Positions 61,121 through 64,000 of a DNA stretch of 64,000 nucleotides are shown piece after piece (the stretch's first letter is position 1; every line of letters begins with the position of its first letter). Location: contig NZ_JAJOZC010000001.1 of NCBI RefSeq assembly GCF_023701695.1, forward strand, positions 372,001 through 436,000, given 5' to 3'. The notes beneath the pieces are model-generated. The model ran no database searches and was not told the origin of the DNA. It saw only the letters and a program-made list of their open reading frames with translations. The position numbers and the translations under genes were made by a program. The stretch comes from Streptomyces sp. RKAG290. Lineage in GTDB: Bacteria; Actinomycetota; Actinomycetes; Streptomycetales; Streptomycetaceae.

Positions 61121-63564
61121 TCAGTCCTCGTGGCCCAGCTGGAGGTCCCGTTCGGTGCGCCCGCCGCCCGCGACCTGCAGGACGGTGGCCACCGGCGGGT
61201 AGCCGGCGGCGATCACGGTGTACTCGCCGGTGGAGAGATCGACGAACCGGAACGACCCGTCGGGCCCCGTGGTCAGCGTGTCGACCACGTTGCCGGCCGC
61301 GTCCAGGAGGGTGACCCGGGCGTCCTCGACGGGCCGCCCGCCACTGGCACGTACGACGCCGCGCAGCACGGCGCCGCCGGCCAGCTCGATGTCCTGCCGG
61401 GTCTCCCGGGCCGCCTGCACGCTGACCGGCAGCGCGGCGGGCCGGAACGCGGGGGCGCTGGCCGCGAGGGTGTACTCCCCCGCCACCAGCTCCGTGATGA
61501 CGTAGCCGCCCTCGCGCCCGCTGCGGGTCGAGGAGACCACCTCGCCGCGCACGTCGGTCAGGGTGACCGCCGCGTCCCGTACCGGAATGCCGTCCGCCGT
61601 CACGACCGTCCCCGCAAGCCGCCCCGCGCCGCCGAGCACCACATCGAGCTCCACCGGCCGCTCGCCCACGGTGACGCTGACGGCCTGCGGCTGATGGCCC
61701 CGGCAGCGGCGATGAGGACGTACGAACCCGCACCGGGCACGCTGAGCGCGTACCGGCCCTCCTCACCACTGGCGCCCCGGCCGACCTGCTGGCCCTGGAC
61801 GTCGATGAGCGTGAGGGCTGCGCGCGGGACCTTCGTACCGTCGGGGTGCTGGACGCTGCCGCAGACGGGCACCCCTGAGGGGTACCCGGCGGGCTGGGTG
61901 CCGGGGTCGGTCCGGGCGGAGGGAATCGACGCGGGCTCGGCTGCGGTTTCGGGGCTGTGGTGGGACACCAGCGGTTTCTCCTTGAGGAAGAAGGCGAAGA
62001 ACAGGCCGAGCACGAGGACCGGCACGAGGTAGAGGAAGATCCGGGGCATCGCGTCGGCGTACGCCTGGATGTAGCTGTCGCGCAGCGCGGGCGGCATGGC
62101 GTGCACGAGCTGCGGGGTGATCGACTCGGGGTCGGGCAGGCCGGCTCCGGACGGCAGGCGCACCGCGAGCGCGTCGGACAGCCGCCCGGCGAAGAGCGTG
62201 CCGAACACGGCCGCGCCGACGCTGCCGCCGATCTGCCGGAAGTAGTTGTTGGCGCTGGTGGCGGTGCCGAGGTCGGCGGGCCGCACGGAGTTCTGCACGG
62301 CGAGCACCAGCACCGGCATGATCAGCCCGATCCCCAGGCCGAGCACCGCCTGCGCGACGCTGTACTCCAGGCGCGCGGTGTCGGTCTCCAGCCGGGACAG
62401 CAGCCACATGCCCACCGCCGAGACCGCACTGCCGGCGATGGGGTAGACGCGGTAGCGCCCGGTGCGGGAGATCAGCTGGCCCGAGACGACGGAGGCGGCG
62501 ACGATGCCGCCCATCATCGGGAGCATCAGCAGCCCGGATTCGGTGGCGGAGGCGCCGTCGACCATCTGCAGGAACGTCGGCAGATAGCTGGCGGCCCCGA
62601 ACAGCGCGACGCCGACGACCGCGCCGACCAGTGCGGTGACGTTGAAGATCGAGTCGCGGAACAGCCGGAGCGGAATGATCGGTTCGGGAGCGCGGTGTTC
62701 CACGACGATGAACAGCAGAGTCGTTCCGGCAGCCCCGGCGGCCAGCCCCAGGATGGTGCGCGAGCCCCAGGCGTACTCCGTACCGCCCCAACTGGTCAGC
62801 AGCACCAGGCAGGTGGAGGCGGCGGCCAGCAGCACCGCGCCCAGGATGTCCAGCCGGGGCCGGACCGTGGGCTTGGGGAGCTTCAGCACGACGGTGATGA
62901 CGGCGAAGGTCACCAGGCCGAACGGGACGTTGATGTAGAAACACCAGCGCCAGGAGGCGTGGTCGGTGAAGAAGCCGCCGAGCAGCGGGCCGGCCACGGA
63001 GGCGAGTCCGTAGGCCGCTCCGATGAGCCCCATGAACCGGCCGCGTTCCCTGGGCGGTACGACGTCCGCGATGATCGCCTGGACGCCGATCATCAGCCCG
63101 CCGCCGCCGATGCCCTGGAGGGCGCGGAAGGCGATCAGTTCGTCCATGGTGCGCGACCAGCCGGCCAGCGCGGAACCGACCACGAAGACGACGATCGCGA
63201 ACTGGAAGACACCCTTGCGCCCGAAGAGGTCGCCGAGTTTGCCGTAGAGCGGCAGACCGATGGTCGAGGCGAGCAGATAGGCGGTGACCGCCCAGGACAT
63301 CTTCTCCAGGCCGTGCAGCTCACCGACGATCTTCGGGAGCGCGGTGGCGACGATCATCTGGTCGAGCGCGGCGAGCAGCAGCGTGAGCATCAGCCCGACG
63401 AAGACGAGCCGGATCGCGCGGGGGTCCGTCGCACCGTCGGCGGGCGGGGCGGGGGCGGCCGGTCCGGCCGCCGGCGGCGTCGGGGGCGGTGCGGACGTCA
63501 GCACCGTCCCGGTGTCGCCCGCACCTTCGGGCTCGTCCTTCACCAGAGTGATCCCACCCACCAC
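61121..63564 (-). pseudogene. DHA2 (EmrB/QacA) MFS efflux pump with C-terminal carboxypeptidase-regulatory-like domains, one frameshift
   Basis: The N-terminal ~520 residues are a 14-helix drug:proton antiporter: [17 protein letters not shown] (motif C-type DHA2 start), [15 protein letters not shown] (motif A), [14 protein letters not shown] and [23 protein letters not shown]. The tail carries three repeated Ig-like carboxypeptidase-regulatory modules ([65 protein letters not shown]). The frame breaks in the first linker; adding one C to the plus-strand run 61698-61701 restores [14 protein letters not shown] and an ~814-residue protein. GTG at 63564 with GAGGGGAG upstream is the likely start. 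The Ig-like tail is expected at the cell surface or cytoplasmic side depending on helix count. Confidence 0.85.
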
Positions 63565-63657
63565 GTGCCGCTCCCCTCGTCGCATCTGCGCCGCCCATTT
63601 GTCGCATCGCGCAACAAGGGAGGGCAAACGCGACGGGGGGCGCTTACGGCGCACTCA

Positions 63658-63672
63658 GGGGGCTTAACCCCC
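63658..63672 (-). terminator. Small hairpin downstream of the SRPBCC gene
   Basis: Arms GGGGG / CCCCC around a five-base loop, flanked by a 10-bp direct repeat TACGGCGCAC at 63645-63654 and 63685-63694 (40-bp offset). It lies in the 187-bp gap between the SRPBCC stop and the pump start. Confidence 0.45.
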
Positions 63673-63751
63673 GGTGGGAGCTACTACGGCGCACAACCGA
63701 CCGGCTGCAAAAACCACCCGAACCGGTGAGGCCGGGCAGCGGGACCGGGAG

Positions 63752-64000
63752 TTACTTCTCCACCTCGGTGGCGAGGTTCTGCAGGAGTTCGTCGTAGATG
63801 CGCCCAAGTCCCTTGGGCGCGAAGGTCTTCTCGAAGAAACCGCCGACGCCGCCGGCGCCGTTCCACACGGTCGAGACGACAGCCTTGGACTTGCCCTCAC
63901 CCGCCGGGGTGACGGTCCAGGTGGTGACCATCGAGGAGTTGCGGTCCTTCTCCACGAGCTGCCCGTCGGTCGGCTCGCTGACCTCCAGCAGACAGTCGCG
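63752..64000 (-). CDS. SRPBCC family protein (polyketide cyclase/START-like), C-terminal part
   Basis: The frame is open to the window edge, so only the last 82 residues are seen. They end with VVSTVWNGAGGVGGFFEKTFAPKGLGRIYDELLQNLATEVEK, the long amphipathic C-terminal helix typical of the SRPBCC/polyketide-cyclase fold, which lines a hydrophobic ligand cavity. Preceding strands (MVTTWTVTPAGEGKSKAVV) match the central beta sheet. Ligand and role are unknown; such proteins are abundant in streptomycetes and often stress-linked. Confidence 0.8.
   Translation of the reverse strand, partial: RDCLLEVSEPTDGQLVEKDRNSSMVTTWTVTPAGEGKSKAVVSTVWNGAGGVGGFFEKTFAPKGLGRIYDELLQNLATEVEK

Noticed and set aside
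1..64000. tRNA, rRNA, insertion sequences, integrase or attachment sites
   Set aside because: I looked in the intergenic regions and found no cloverleaf pattern, transposase-like protein, phage integrase or duplicated target site.

Overview
The window is chromosomal DNA from a high-GC actinomycete, almost certainly a Streptomyces. Third codon positions are nearly all G/C, GTG and TTG starts are common, and the gene set (DUF6204, DpsA with a basic tail, ROK-controlled ABC sugar uptake without its own ATPase, SpoIIE/GAF phosphatase, DHA2 pump) is typical of that genus. I see no rRNA, tRNA, CRISPR array, prophage, insertion sequence or secondary-metabolite megasynthase. Only one in-frame TTA codon was found in the real genes, in the SpoIIE-type phosphatase.

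Layout. 1-2.4 kb: end of a U32-like protein, a gluconolactonase-like gene with two frameshifts and its IclR regulator. 2.6-11.3 kb: single genes (PAP2-diacylglycerol kinase fusion, methyltransferase, two VOC proteins, DUF5107/TPR protein, DUF6204, P450, membrane protein). 11.3-17.1 kb: TetR/patatin pair with twin operators, TspO, Dps, a CHASE3 histidine kinase facing a response regulator. 17.2-28.3 kb: a divergent carbohydrate locus. Leftward: binding protein, two permeases, ROK repressor, Gfo/Idh dehydrogenase. Rightward, mostly translationally coupled: MDR dehydrogenase, TIM-barrel isomerase, two (alpha/alpha)6 glycosidases. 28.3-31.8 kb: GH15 enzyme divergent from a glutamate decarboxylase. 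31.9-36.8 kb: secreted subtilase and a regulator. 36.8-40.9 kb: DUF2254 protein, glucose-dehydrogenase-like SDR, and a gluconokinase-aldose epimerase fusion. 41.5-44 kb: tandem alpha/beta-hydrolase with divergent MerR regulator. 44.3-47.1 kb: acetyltransferase, LapA-like membrane protein, S15-type hydrolase. 47.2-52.3 kb: a tight four-peptidase operon (M55, M20, S9, S66). 52.4-58.4 kb: DinB, ketopantoate-reductase-like, quinone reductase with divergent ArsR, aldo/keto reductase with divergent LysR, methyltransferase. 58.5-64 kb: SpoIIE phosphatase, DHA2 pump with an Ig-like tail, and the end of an SRPBCC gene.

How the genes fit together. The 17.2-28.3 kb locus reads as uptake of an oligosaccharide or glycoside, ROK control from a shared AT-rich spacer, and processing inside the cell by glycosidases plus two dehydrogenases and an isomerase. 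SDR plus kinase-epimerase fusion would take glucose to 6-phosphogluconate by the direct oxidative route, and the gluconolactonase-like gene supplies the one missing activity elsewhere in the window. The peptidase operon looks built to dismantle peptides containing D-amino acids.

Data quality. Five otherwise good genes carry six frameshifts. Each is repaired by adding one G or C, four of them in runs of exactly four. This looks more like systematic homopolymer under-calling than decay, so those entries are marked as frameshifted but probably intact in the organism.
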